Positions 57,003-64,000 of a stretch of DNA of 64,000 nt are shown one piece after another. A program made the position numbers and the translations under genes. This DNA comes from Rudaea sp. 3F27F6 (lineage in GTDB: Bacteria; Pseudomonadota; Gammaproteobacteria; Xanthomonadales; Rhodanobacteraceae): positions 558,001 to 622,000 of the forward strand of contig NZ_SCNG01000002.1 of NCBI RefSeq assembly GCF_005503555.1, in the 5' to 3' direction. The notes beneath the pieces were generated by a model. It made no database searches. It worked only from the letters and a program-made list of their open reading frames with translations, and was not told where the DNA came from. The first letter of the stretch is position 1. Each line of letters starts with the position of its first letter.

Positions 57003-59279
57003 ATGAAACGGCGCAACCTCGCCTTCATCTCTCTTCTTCTCTCCAACGCAGCCCTTGCCGCCACCGACCCGAGCTTCCTGCTCACCGGCACGGCCAAGGA
57101 CTTCGACGCCTATTTCCCGAGCTACCTCGCCAACGGCTGGTTCTCGACCATGACTTCGGTGCGCGGCACCGAGCCGAACATGGCCTACATGGTCGCGTTC
57201 ATGGACTACAAGCAGGACGACATTTCGCGCCCCGCGGCAATCCCCGGCTGGAGCGAGATCGACTACAACCAAGGCGGCGGCTGGCTCAACTCGACCCGCG
57301 TCGCGCCGCACATCTTCACCGACTACGCGCAGACGCTGGACATGCACGACGCCACGCTGACGACGAGCTACCGCTTCGTCTATGCGAACAAGGCGACCGA
57401 CGTGAAGGTCACGACCTTCGTCAGCCAGTCCGCGCAGCATCTCGCCGCGACCCGGCTCTCGATCACGCCGCAGTTCGACGGCGACGTGCAAATCACCTTC
57501 CCGATCCGCCTGTGGAGCGAGCATGCTCCGCGTCTGCCGATCGGCAAACTGACCGGCGACCAGATGATCGCTTCGGTGATCGCGAGCGGGCAGACCCTCG
57601 ACAATAAGCCGATCCCCTACTCCGACCGCGAGGCGGTCTGGTATCACGGCGTCACGCGCGTATCGGGCGCCGACGGCGACGCGAAAGATCTGACCCTGTG
57701 GCTCGACGGCCGCGCCGAGCAAGGACTGACGATGGCCGAGGCCGCAGCGATTTCGCTGCCCAAGGATCTGACCGTCGTCGACGCCAAACTCGAAAAGAGC
57801 GAGGTGAAACTGTCGCTCAACCTCGTCGCCAAAGTACAAAAAGGCAAGACGTATACTTTCACCAAATACGTCGCGATCACGCGCGACGGGCGTGTACCGG
57901 GCGCATCGCCAAGCAAAATCCAGGGCAATGAATCGCGCAGCTACGATGCCAAGGCGACGCTAACGCTCGCCAAGGCCGCGCGCAGCGAAGGCTTCGACAA
58001 ACTGCTCGCCGCACACCAGGCCGCATGGCATGAACTGTGGAAGACCGACATCGTCGTCGACGGCGATGCGAATGTGCAGAAGGCGATTCATTCCGATCTC
58101 TACTACCTGCTCTCGAACACCACGGTCGGCACGGCCTGGGCGATGGGCGCTTGCGCGCTGACGCCGAACTACGCCGGCCATGCGTTCTGGGACTCGGACG
58201 CCTGGGTCTTCCCCGCGCTGCTGCTACTACATCCCGAGCGCGCCAAGCCGATCGTCGAATTCCGCCATCGTACGATGCAGCCCGCACGCGAGCGTGCCAA
58301 GCAGTACGGCGTCAAGGGCACGATGTATCCGTGGGAGTCCGACCCGGAAACCGGCGTCGACAACACGCCGCATTTCGCCTACGACGTGTATCGCGAAATT
58401 CACGTCAACGCCGACATCGCCATCGCACAGTGGCAGTACTGGCTCGCCAGCGGCGACAAGAAGTGGCTGCACGACAGCGGCTGGCCGGTGATCCGTGAAA
58501 TCGCCGAGTTCTGGAAGAGCCGCGTGACCTACGACCAGGGCCGCGACCGCTACGAAATCCACCACGTCACCTCACCCGACGAGGCCTACAACGACGTGCC
58601 GAACGACTCCTTCACCAACGCCGCCGCGCAAAAGGCGCTGCGCATCGCAGTCGCCACGGCCGGTCTCGTCGGCGAGAAAGCCGATCCGGCCTGGGCGGAC
58701 ATTGCGCAGAAGATGTACATCCCGTTCGATGCGAAGAACCAGCGCCATCTCGACTTCGACGAAACAGTGCCGCACGACAAGATCACCTGGATGGGCTCGT
58801 CGCTGTCGTGGTTGTCGTATCCGAATCTCGATCTGACGATGTCGCCCGAGGTGCGCAAGAACAACTACGATTTCCAATTGCACGAACTCAAGGTCCACGG
58901 CGACGACCCGAACGAGATGATGATGGTGATGCTCGCCGTGCACGCCTCGTCGATCGGCAACTACCAGGCCGCGGGCGAATGGGTCGAGCGCAACCTCGTC
59001 GGCTTCCTCAAGGCGCCGTTCAACGTGCGCACGGAAACCGTAGCGAACAATGCGGGCTACATCCTTGCCACGTCGGCTGGCTTCATCCAGAGCTTCCTCT
59101 ACGGCTTCACCGGACTGCGCATCGACAACGAGGGCCTGCACGAAGCCTATGCGCCGACCCTGCCGGCGCAGTGGAAGTCGCTGAAGCTGCAGAACGTCGC
59201 GTTCCGCGGCCAGCGCTACGACATCAGCGTCGAACGCGACGCCGCGGGCAAGACGACCCTGAAGAAAAAGAAACGCTGA
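57003..59279 (+). CDS. Secreted GH65-family glycoside hydrolase
   Basis: A 758-aa exported enzyme. The signal peptide is MKRRNLAFISLLLSNAALAA. The (alpha/alpha)6 barrel part has AGHAFWDSDAWVFPALLLLHP (391-411), GTMYPWESDPETG and the catalytic-acid region HHVTSPDEAYNDVPNDSFTN with E527. This pattern is that of GH65 hydrolases (acid trehalase, kojibiose hydrolase, ATHL1/PGGHG-like) rather than phosphorylases; the general-base residue I cannot assign. It should cut an alpha-glucoside in the periplasm before import. The ATG at 57003 is chosen for its signal peptide. The lysine-rich tail (TTLKKKKR) is unusual. Confidence 0.87.
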   Translation: MKRRNLAFISLLLSNAALAATDPSFLLTGTAKDFDAYFPSYLANGWFSTMTSVRGTEPNMAYMVAFMDYKQDDISRPAAIPGWSEIDYNQGGGWLNSTRVAPHIFTDYAQTLDMHDATLTTSYRFVYANKATDVKVTTFVSQSAQHLAATRLSITPQFDGDVQITFPIRLWSEHAPRLPIGKLTGDQMIASVIASGQTLDNKPIPYSDREAVWYHGVTRVSGADGDAKDLTLWLDGRAEQGLTMAEAAAISLPKDLTVVDAKLEKSEVKLSLNLVAKVQKGKTYTFTKYVAITRDGRVPGASPSKIQGNESRSYDAKATLTLAKAARSEGFDKLLAAHQAAWHELWKTDIVVDGDANVQKAIHSDLYYLLSNTTVGTAWAMGACALTPNYAGHAFWDSDAWVFPALLLLHPERAKPIVEFRHRTMQPARERAKQYGVKGTMYPWESDPETGVDNTPHFAYDVYREIHVNADIAIAQWQYWLASGDKKWLHDSGWPVIREIAEFWKSRVTYDQGRDRYEIHHVTSPDEAYNDVPNDSFTNAAAQKALRIAVATAGLVGEKADPAWADIAQKMYIPFDAKNQRHLDFDETVPHDKITWMGSSLSWLSYPNLDLTMSPEVRKNNYDFQLHELKVHGDDPNEMMMVMLAVHASSIGNYQAAGEWVERNLVGFLKAPFNVRTETVANNAGYILATSAGFIQSFLYGFTGLRIDNEGLHEAYAPTLPAQWKSLKLQNVAFRGQRYDISVERDAAGKTTLKKKKR

Positions 59280-59282
59280 CTG

Positions 59283-59320
59283 CCCTCTCCCTCCGGGAGC
59301 AGGTGCCCCGAAGGGACGGA
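59283..59320. repeat. Partial copy 3 of the CTTCTCCC repeat family
   Basis: CTCTCCCTCCGGGAGCAGGTGCCCCGAAGGGACGG-like sequence resembles only the left unit of copies 1 and 2. It follows the secreted GH65 stop codon directly. Confidence 0.5.
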
Positions 59321-59356
59321 TAAGGCAAAGGCGCTCTCGCGCTGCGCAATCTGTTC

Positions 59357-59374
59357 AAGCGCCGGAGCGCTTTT
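59357..59374 (+). terminator. Possible terminator of the secreted GH65 gene
   Basis: AAGCGC and GCGCTT form a 6-bp stem with a CGGA loop, followed by TT. It is short, but correctly placed 78 bp after the stop codon. Confidence 0.4.
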
Positions 59375-59387
59375 GCCTTCCCGCAAA

Positions 59388-59416
59388 GTGCCGCGTCTCA
59401 AACGAGACCGCGGCAC
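59388..59416 (-). terminator. Hairpin downstream of the sensor kinase gene
   Basis: GTGCCGCGTCTC pairs with GAGACCGCGGCAC around AAAC with a single bulge. On the minus strand TTTG follows. It lies 85 bp after the kinase stop and can end that transcript. Confidence 0.55.
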
Positions 59417-59500
59417 ACTGCGACGAAAGATGATCCGGTGCAACGGGGAACGCTTTCCCCCCGAATCGGAGATTCTTTGCGAACCGCGATGCGCTTTGCG

Positions 59501-61363
59501 TTATGGCGTAGCGAACGGCACGCCGCGCAGCGCGACGCAGGTGCGGCCCGGCGCCGAGTCGAACTCGAATTCGCCGCCGAGGCGGCGAGCGCGCGCGCGC
59601 ATGCTCGCCATGCCCGCACCGTGGCCGGACGCGGCGACGGCACCGACGCCGTCGTCGGCGACCGCGACGTCGAACGCATCGCCGATGCGGCGCACGCTGA
59701 CAGTGACATTCGCCGCGCCGCTGTGCTTGATCACGTTGGTCAGCGCTTCCTGCAGAAAACGCAGCACGTCGAGCGTGCGCGCCGAGGGCAGCTTCACCCC
59801 GTCGAGGCCGTCGAACGACCAGCGGCAAGCGATGCCTTTCGCTTCGAGCAGGCGGCTCAGGCGATGGCGCAGCGGCACGAGCTGATCGGCGAAACTGCCG
59901 CCGGCCTGCGCGTCGTGCACCGAGGTGTCGACGATCAGGCGCAGTTCGTCGCGCAGGTCGCGCAGCAGTTTGAGCAGTTGCGCCGGCGGCAGCGACTCCG
60001 GCGCATGTTCGAGCGCGGCGAGGCCGCCCATCAGCGAACTGCCGAAGCCGTCGTGCAGGTCGCGTGCGAGGCTCAGGCGCTCGCCGATGCGCGCGTGCGT
60101 CATCTCGACTTCGTGCTGGCGCTGCAGATTGTCGGCGAGTTCGGCACGCGCCGCGGCGACATCGCTCTGCAGCTGCACGTTGAAGTTCTCGATGCGGCCG
60201 AGGCTGCGCGCGTAGCGCCAGATCAGCAGCGCGGCGATGCCGATCACGTTGACGAACTGGGTGTTGTCGGCGATGTAAACGTTGGTCTGAATCACCCGCG
60301 TGAACGCGAGCAGGTCATGCACGACCGCGACGATGTGCAGCAGCGCGACCGCCGAGAGGATGCGCGGCTCGATCGCCTTGCCGCGCCAGGCGAGCACGAT
60401 GAGCAGGATGTTGACCGCGCTGCCGACCAGCCCCGAGACCGTGACGAGCTGGACCCGGTAAGCATCGTTGAACGGCATCGGCAGCACGAACAGCAGCAGC
60501 ACGCCGAGACCGATCGCGCTCCACATCGCCTTCTCGAAGCGCGGCCAGCGCCGCGCGCAGAATCGCAGCACGAACATCGTGAACGTGCCGAGGAACAGGG
60601 CGAGGCTGGCCGCACTGGCCAACGCCCAGTCGTAGTGGTGCTTGAACGGCCAGACGTCGATGGCGATATAGTTGGCGACGTAGCCGAACCAGAGCAGCTG
60701 GCTCACGCCGTACCAGCCGAACGCCGTCTCGCTGCGGCGCAGGAACCAGAGCAGCAGAAAGAAGGCGCCGAGCGTCGCCTCGATCAGTAGGGTGAAGCGG
60801 AACTGATCCTGGCGCCAGAACCGGTAGCCCTCGTAGCGTGCATGCGCCGCCGTGACCGACCCGACCGAGACCGCACCGATGCCGGGACCGAATTCGGCGA
60901 CGGCAGAAACGCGCACGAGCACTTCGTTGCGTCCCGCCTTCAGCAGCGGCGCTTCGACAACGAAGAAACGCGGGGTTTTCCACGAACGCGAAATCGGCGC
61001 GAGCAGATCCGCATCGCGGTCGATCAGGATGCCGTTAACGTAGATCGCCCCGGCCATGTTGAGATATTCGAAAACCAGCGCAACCGGTTGCGCCGCGTCG
61101 GTCTGGTCCCAGGTCATGCGATACCAAACCACGCCGTTGAATGCGGGCCAGCGCTCGTTGACGAAATCGGGTACTGCGACCGTCTGCCAGCCGCCGGCCG
61201 GCGGCTGCATCGATTGCACATCGCCGCGCACCGTCTCGGCGGAAACGATCGCCTGCAGCGCAGGCTGTGATCCATCGGCGTGCGCCGCCATGCAGGCGCA
61301 CAGAAAAAAAAGAAAAAGAACGAAACGCATGCCGCCCCCGGCTCGGCGCAGATCGAGCGACAT
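59501..61363 (-). CDS. Membrane sensor histidine kinase (7TMR-DISM type, HisKA_3)
   Basis: A 620-aa NarL-type kinase. A signal sequence (about 12-28) leads a periplasmic beta-sandwich ligand domain (to about 185, with YLNMAGAIYVNGILIDRD resembling galactose-binding-like folds), then seven transmembrane segments (about 190-385). A coiled linker precedes the HisKA_3 box with H437 in RLSLARDLHDGFGSSL and the ATPase boxes QEALTNVIKHSGA, ADDGVG and GHGAGMASMRARA. It starts 3 nt after the response-regulator stop, so they are co-transcribed. A second start at 61330 would begin at the signal peptide. The signal is unknown; it neighbours the sugar locus. Confidence 0.9.
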   Translation of the reverse strand: MSLDLRRAGGGMRFVLFLFFLCACMAAHADGSQPALQAIVSAETVRGDVQSMQPPAGGWQTVAVPDFVNERWPAFNGVVWYRMTWDQTDAAQPVALVFEYLNMAGAIYVNGILIDRDADLLAPISRSWKTPRFFVVEAPLLKAGRNEVLVRVSAVAEFGPGIGAVSVGSVTAAHARYEGYRFWRQDQFRFTLLIEATLGAFFLLLWFLRRSETAFGWYGVSQLLWFGYVANYIAIDVWPFKHHYDWALASAASLALFLGTFTMFVLRFCARRWPRFEKAMWSAIGLGVLLLFVLPMPFNDAYRVQLVTVSGLVGSAVNILLIVLAWRGKAIEPRILSAVALLHIVAVVHDLLAFTRVIQTNVYIADNTQFVNVIGIAALLIWRYARSLGRIENFNVQLQSDVAAARAELADNLQRQHEVEMTHARIGERLSLARDLHDGFGSSLMGGLAALEHAPESLPPAQLLKLLRDLRDELRLIVDTSVHDAQAGGSFADQLVPLRHRLSRLLEAKGIACRWSFDGLDGVKLPSARTLDVLRFLQEALTNVIKHSGAANVTVSVRRIGDAFDVAVADDGVGAVAASGHGAGMASMRARARRLGGEFEFDSAPGRTCVALRGVPFATP

Positions 61364-61366
61364 AGA

Positions 61367-62170
61367 TTAGTGCAAGAGCCCCAGCGTCCGCGCCTGATGC
61401 ACCGCCTGTGTGCGCGTGGATACCTGCAGTTTCGCGAAGATGTTCTTGACGTGGCTCTCGACGGTCGAGGTCGACCGCGACAGTTGCCCGGCGATCTCGC
61501 GGCTGGTCAGCCCCTGCGCGACGAACTGCAGGATCTCCTCTTCGCGCCGGGTCAGCGGTTCGGCCAGCGCGTCGGTTGCGCTTGCAGCGGAAGCTGACGT
61601 AGATCCGTGTGTCTGCGCAACGAGACGCAAAATGTGCCGGGCCACGAACGGATCGATCGGCGCGCCGCCGCCGCGGATGCTGTGCAAGGCCGCGGCAAGC
61701 TCGTCGTCGTCGCGTTCCTTCAGCAGATAACCGATTGCGCCGGCCTGCAGTGCGGAGAGGATCAAGTCCTGCGTACCGAAGGTCGACACGATCACCGCCG
61801 CCGGGGCGTCTTCGCGCCCGTGCCATGTGCGGATCAGCTCGATGCCGCTGACGTCGGGCAGTTCAATGTCGATCAGGGCGAGAGCAAAGCGGCGCTCCTG
61901 CATGCGCCTGTCCGCCTCGGCCGCGTCCGCGGCGAACGCGAGTTCGGCGTCGTCTGCGCCGAGTGTGCGCAGAACGTGCGCGAGCCGCCGCCGCGCGTTC
62001 GTGTCGTCGTCGACCACGAGAGCCGGAGTCAGTGCGAGGGGAATCGTAGCGAGATTCAAAGGTATGCCGTCGAAGAACTGCCGCGGACCGCGCGTTGCGG
62101 CGTCATTGTAGAACAACGGCAAGCGCCGGCCGCGGCGGAAAATTTCGGCGCCGTGCGATAATTCGCGCAT
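61367..62170 (-). CDS. NarL/FixJ-type response regulator
   Basis: Partner of the adjacent kinase. The receiver domain has DDD at 54-56 and phosphoacceptor D101 in ALIDIELPD (numbered from the ATG at 62170), and the LuxR-type HTH reads LTRREEEILQFVAQGLTSREIAGQLSRSTSTVESHVKNIFAKL. The start is uncertain: the ATG at 62170 (267 aa) has GGAGGGG only 2 nt upstream and adds ~45 residues not seen in the family; a TTG at 62059 would give a normal 230-aa protein. The gene is divergent from metG. Confidence 0.88.
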   Translation of the reverse strand: MRELSHGAEIFRRGRRLPLFYNDAATRGPRQFFDGIPLNLATIPLALTPALVVDDDTNARRRLAHVLRTLGADDAELAFAADAAEADRRMQERRFALALIDIELPDVSGIELIRTWHGREDAPAAVIVSTFGTQDLILSALQAGAIGYLLKERDDDELAAALHSIRGGGAPIDPFVARHILRLVAQTHGSTSASAASATDALAEPLTRREEEILQFVAQGLTSREIAGQLSRSTSTVESHVKNIFAKLQVSTRTQAVHQARTLGLLH

Positions 62171-62190
62171 CCCCTCCGGAACTGCCGTAC

Positions 62191-64000
62191 ATGTCACGCA
62201 AACTTCTCGTCACCCACGCCCTGCCCTACGCGAACGGCCCGCTGCACATCGGCCATCTGCTGGGCTACCTGCAATGCGACATCTGGGTGCGCGCGCGACG
62301 CATGGCCGGCGATACGGTGGTGTTCGTCAGCGCCGACGACGCGCACGGTACGCCGATCATGCTCGCCGCCGAGAAGGCCGGGCTCGCGCCCGAGGAATTC
62401 ATCAAGGGCATTCAGGCTTCGCACGAGCGCGACTTCGCCGATTTCAGCGTGGTCTACGACAACTACTACACCACCCATTCGGACGAGAACCGCGAACTCG
62501 CGAGCCTGATTTACGGGCGCCTGCGCGACGCGGGTCACATCGACAAGCGCACGATCCGCCAGCTCTACGACCCGGTGAAGAACATGTTCCTGCCGGATCG
62601 CTACATCAAGGGCACCTGTCCGAACTGCGGCACGCCCGATCAGTACGGCGACAACTGCGAGAACTGCGGCGCGACCTACGCGCCGACCGATCTGATCGAC
62701 CCGCGCTCGGTGGTCTCGGGCGCGACGCCGGAATTGCGCGACTCGGAGCATTACTTCTTCAAGGTCGGCGACTTCACCACCCTGCTGCGCGGTTGGCTGG
62801 CCGGAAAACTCACCGGTAGCAAGCCGGTCGTGCATTCGTCCGTCGCCGCCAAGCTCAAGGAATGGCTCGACGCCGAAGGCGGCGTGCGCGACTGGGACAT
62901 CTCGCGCGACGCGCCCTACTTCGGCTTTCCGATTCCCGATGCGCCGGGCAAGTTCTTCTACGTCTGGCTCGACGCGCCGGTCGGCTATCTCGCCAGCTTC
63001 AAGAACTGGTGCGCGAAGACCGGTGGCGACTTCGATGCCTATCTGGCCGAGAACAGCACGGCCGAGATGCACCATTTCATCGGCAAGGACATCGTCAACT
63101 TCCACGGCCTGTTCTGGCCGGCAATGCTGCACGGCGCGAAGCTGCGCACGCCGACCGCGCTGCACGTCAACGGCTACCTCACCGTCAACGGCGCGAAAAT
63201 GTCGAAGTCGCGCGGCACCTTCATCGAAGCGCGCACTTATCTCGATGCGGGCCTCGATGCGGACTATCTGCGCTACTACTACGCGACGATCCTCAGTCCC
63301 GCGCCGGTCGACGTCGATCTCGATCTCAAGGCCTTCGAGGAACGCGTCAATTCGCATCTGGTCGGCAAGTGGGTCAACATCGCGAGCCGCACCGCGGGTT
63401 TCGTGCACAAGCATTTCGGCGGCAGGCTCGCGGCGCAGTTGCCGGCCGACGAAGCCGCGCGTTATGCCGACGCCGCGCAAAGGCTTGCCCACTGTGCCGC
63501 ACAGTTCGACGCCGGCGAGTTCGCCGCGGCGACGCGCGAAATCATGGCCGTCGCCGACGAAGCGAACGCCTACGTTGCCGAGAACGCGCCGTGGAATCTG
63601 GCCAAGGACGAAGCGCGTCTCGCCCAGCTGCATACGGTCTGCACGCTCGCGCTGAATTACTTCCGCCTGATCAGCATCTACCTCGCGCCGATCGTGCCGG
63701 CCACCGCGGCGCGCGCCTCGGCCTTGTTCAACGAAACCTCGCCGCACTTCGATGCCGCGGCACAGCCGCTGCTCGGCACGCCGATCAACGAGTTCTCCGC
63801 GCTCGCCACACGCATCGACGCGAAAAAGATCGAAGCGATGATCGAAGCCTCGAAAACTTCGCTGCAGGCGAACGCGCCCGCGCCGGCCGCCGAGAAGAAA
63901 CCCGCCAAGGGCGGCAAAGCCGCCGCCGTAAGCGTGCCGGCCGCCGCGGCCGACGGCTTCATTTCCATCGACGACTTCGCCAGGCTCGACCTGCGCGTCG
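62191..64000 (+). CDS. metG: Methionyl-tRNA synthetase (C-terminus cut by window)
   Basis: The first 603 codons are present. HIGH is at 19-22, the zinc-binding cysteines C143, C146, C156 and C159 are in GTCPNCGTPDQYGDNCENCG, and KMSKS is at 336-340. The frame then passes a Lys/Ala/Pro-rich linker (near 570-590) and enters the C-terminal tRNA-binding dimerisation domain (ISIDDFARLDLRV) when the window ends. It charges tRNA-Met in the cytosol. The ATG at 62191 gives MSRKLLVTHALPYANGPLHIGH, the normal start. Confidence 0.97.
   Translation, partial: MSRKLLVTHALPYANGPLHIGHLLGYLQCDIWVRARRMAGDTVVFVSADDAHGTPIMLAAEKAGLAPEEFIKGIQASHERDFADFSVVYDNYYTTHSDENRELASLIYGRLRDAGHIDKRTIRQLYDPVKNMFLPDRYIKGTCPNCGTPDQYGDNCENCGATYAPTDLIDPRSVVSGATPELRDSEHYFFKVGDFTTLLRGWLAGKLTGSKPVVHSSVAAKLKEWLDAEGGVRDWDISRDAPYFGFPIPDAPGKFFYVWLDAPVGYLASFKNWCAKTGGDFDAYLAENSTAEMHHFIGKDIVNFHGLFWPAMLHGAKLRTPTALHVNGYLTVNGAKMSKSRGTFIEARTYLDAGLDADYLRYYYATILSPAPVDVDLDLKAFEERVNSHLVGKWVNIASRTAGFVHKHFGGRLAAQLPADEAARYADAAQRLAHCAAQFDAGEFAAATREIMAVADEANAYVAENAPWNLAKDEARLAQLHTVCTLALNYFRLISIYLAPIVPATAARASALFNETSPHFDAAAQPLLGTPINEFSALATRIDAKKIEAMIEASKTSLQANAPAPAAEKKPAKGGKAAAVSVPAAAADGFISIDDFARLDLRV

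Overview
The window is a high-GC gammaproteobacterial chromosome segment. Gene order and protein sequences point to the Xanthomonadales/Lysobacterales, probably near Rhodanobacteraceae. Supporting signs are the CYTH-nagZ-hpt, rpoE-rseA-mucD and lepA-lepB-DUF4845-rnc-era-recO orders, the lon-hupB-tRNA-ppiD block, several TonB-dependent receptors, and intergenic REP-like repeats that translate as VIPAKAG / IPAFAGMT or PNPQSRIPNP. The family-level placement is inference from reading alone.

Layout. Bases 1-3.1k: purine salvage (hpt, partial), nagZ, a CYTH phosphatase and rlmD (minus strand). 3.2-3.9k: a receiver-Hpt protein. 3.95-13.1k: a long minus-strand housekeeping block with rpoE-rseA, mucD, lepA-lepB-DUF4845-rnc-era and recO; a REP pair and a 13.5-copy heptanucleotide repeat lie between era and recO. 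13.2-15.2k: a FadJ-type beta-oxidation protein. 15.2-19.4k: a large secreted subtilisin of clearly lower GC. 19.5-22.3k: ccmABCDE, then a lone AAA ATPase. 23.2-27.1k: proline iminopeptidase and a D-2-hydroxyglutarate-type dehydrogenase divergent from serA. 27.1-32.1k: a TonB-dependent receptor and a secreted beta-helix protein. 32.4-37.5k: PP2C phosphatase, dnaQ-rnhA-methyltransferase, mltD, fabI. 37.7-43.1k: ppiD, tRNA-Asp, tRNA-Val, hupB, lon. 43.3-46.9k: a DUF4399 protein, an alpha/beta hydrolase and an Atm1-type ABC exporter. 46.9-59.3k: a carbohydrate-utilisation locus. 59.5-62.2k: a sensor kinase/response regulator pair. 62.2k to the end: metG (partial).

The most unusual region is 46.9-59.3k. 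A LacI regulator faces a 42-bp near-perfect palindrome. Across it lie a GH65 phosphorylase fused to a beta-phosphoglucomutase, a TonB-dependent receptor, a Tat-exported sulfatase, an MFS sugar transporter and a secreted second GH65 enzyme. Read together, this looks like an import-and-degrade pathway for an alpha-glucoside, possibly a sulfated one: uptake through the receptor, desulfation and partial hydrolysis in the periplasm, import by the MFS carrier, then phosphorolysis and isomerisation to glucose 6-phosphate by the fused cytosolic enzyme. The fusion linker is made of a dispersed intergenic repeat, so the fusion probably arose by repeat insertion with loss of the stop codon. The substrate is not known from sequence.

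Other points of note: repeat-derived sequence also forms the tail of CcmA; a ~110-residue G-x-W/Y-W/Y-N-P domain is shared by two unrelated secreted proteins; and a canonical sigma-E promoter sits in front of rpoE.
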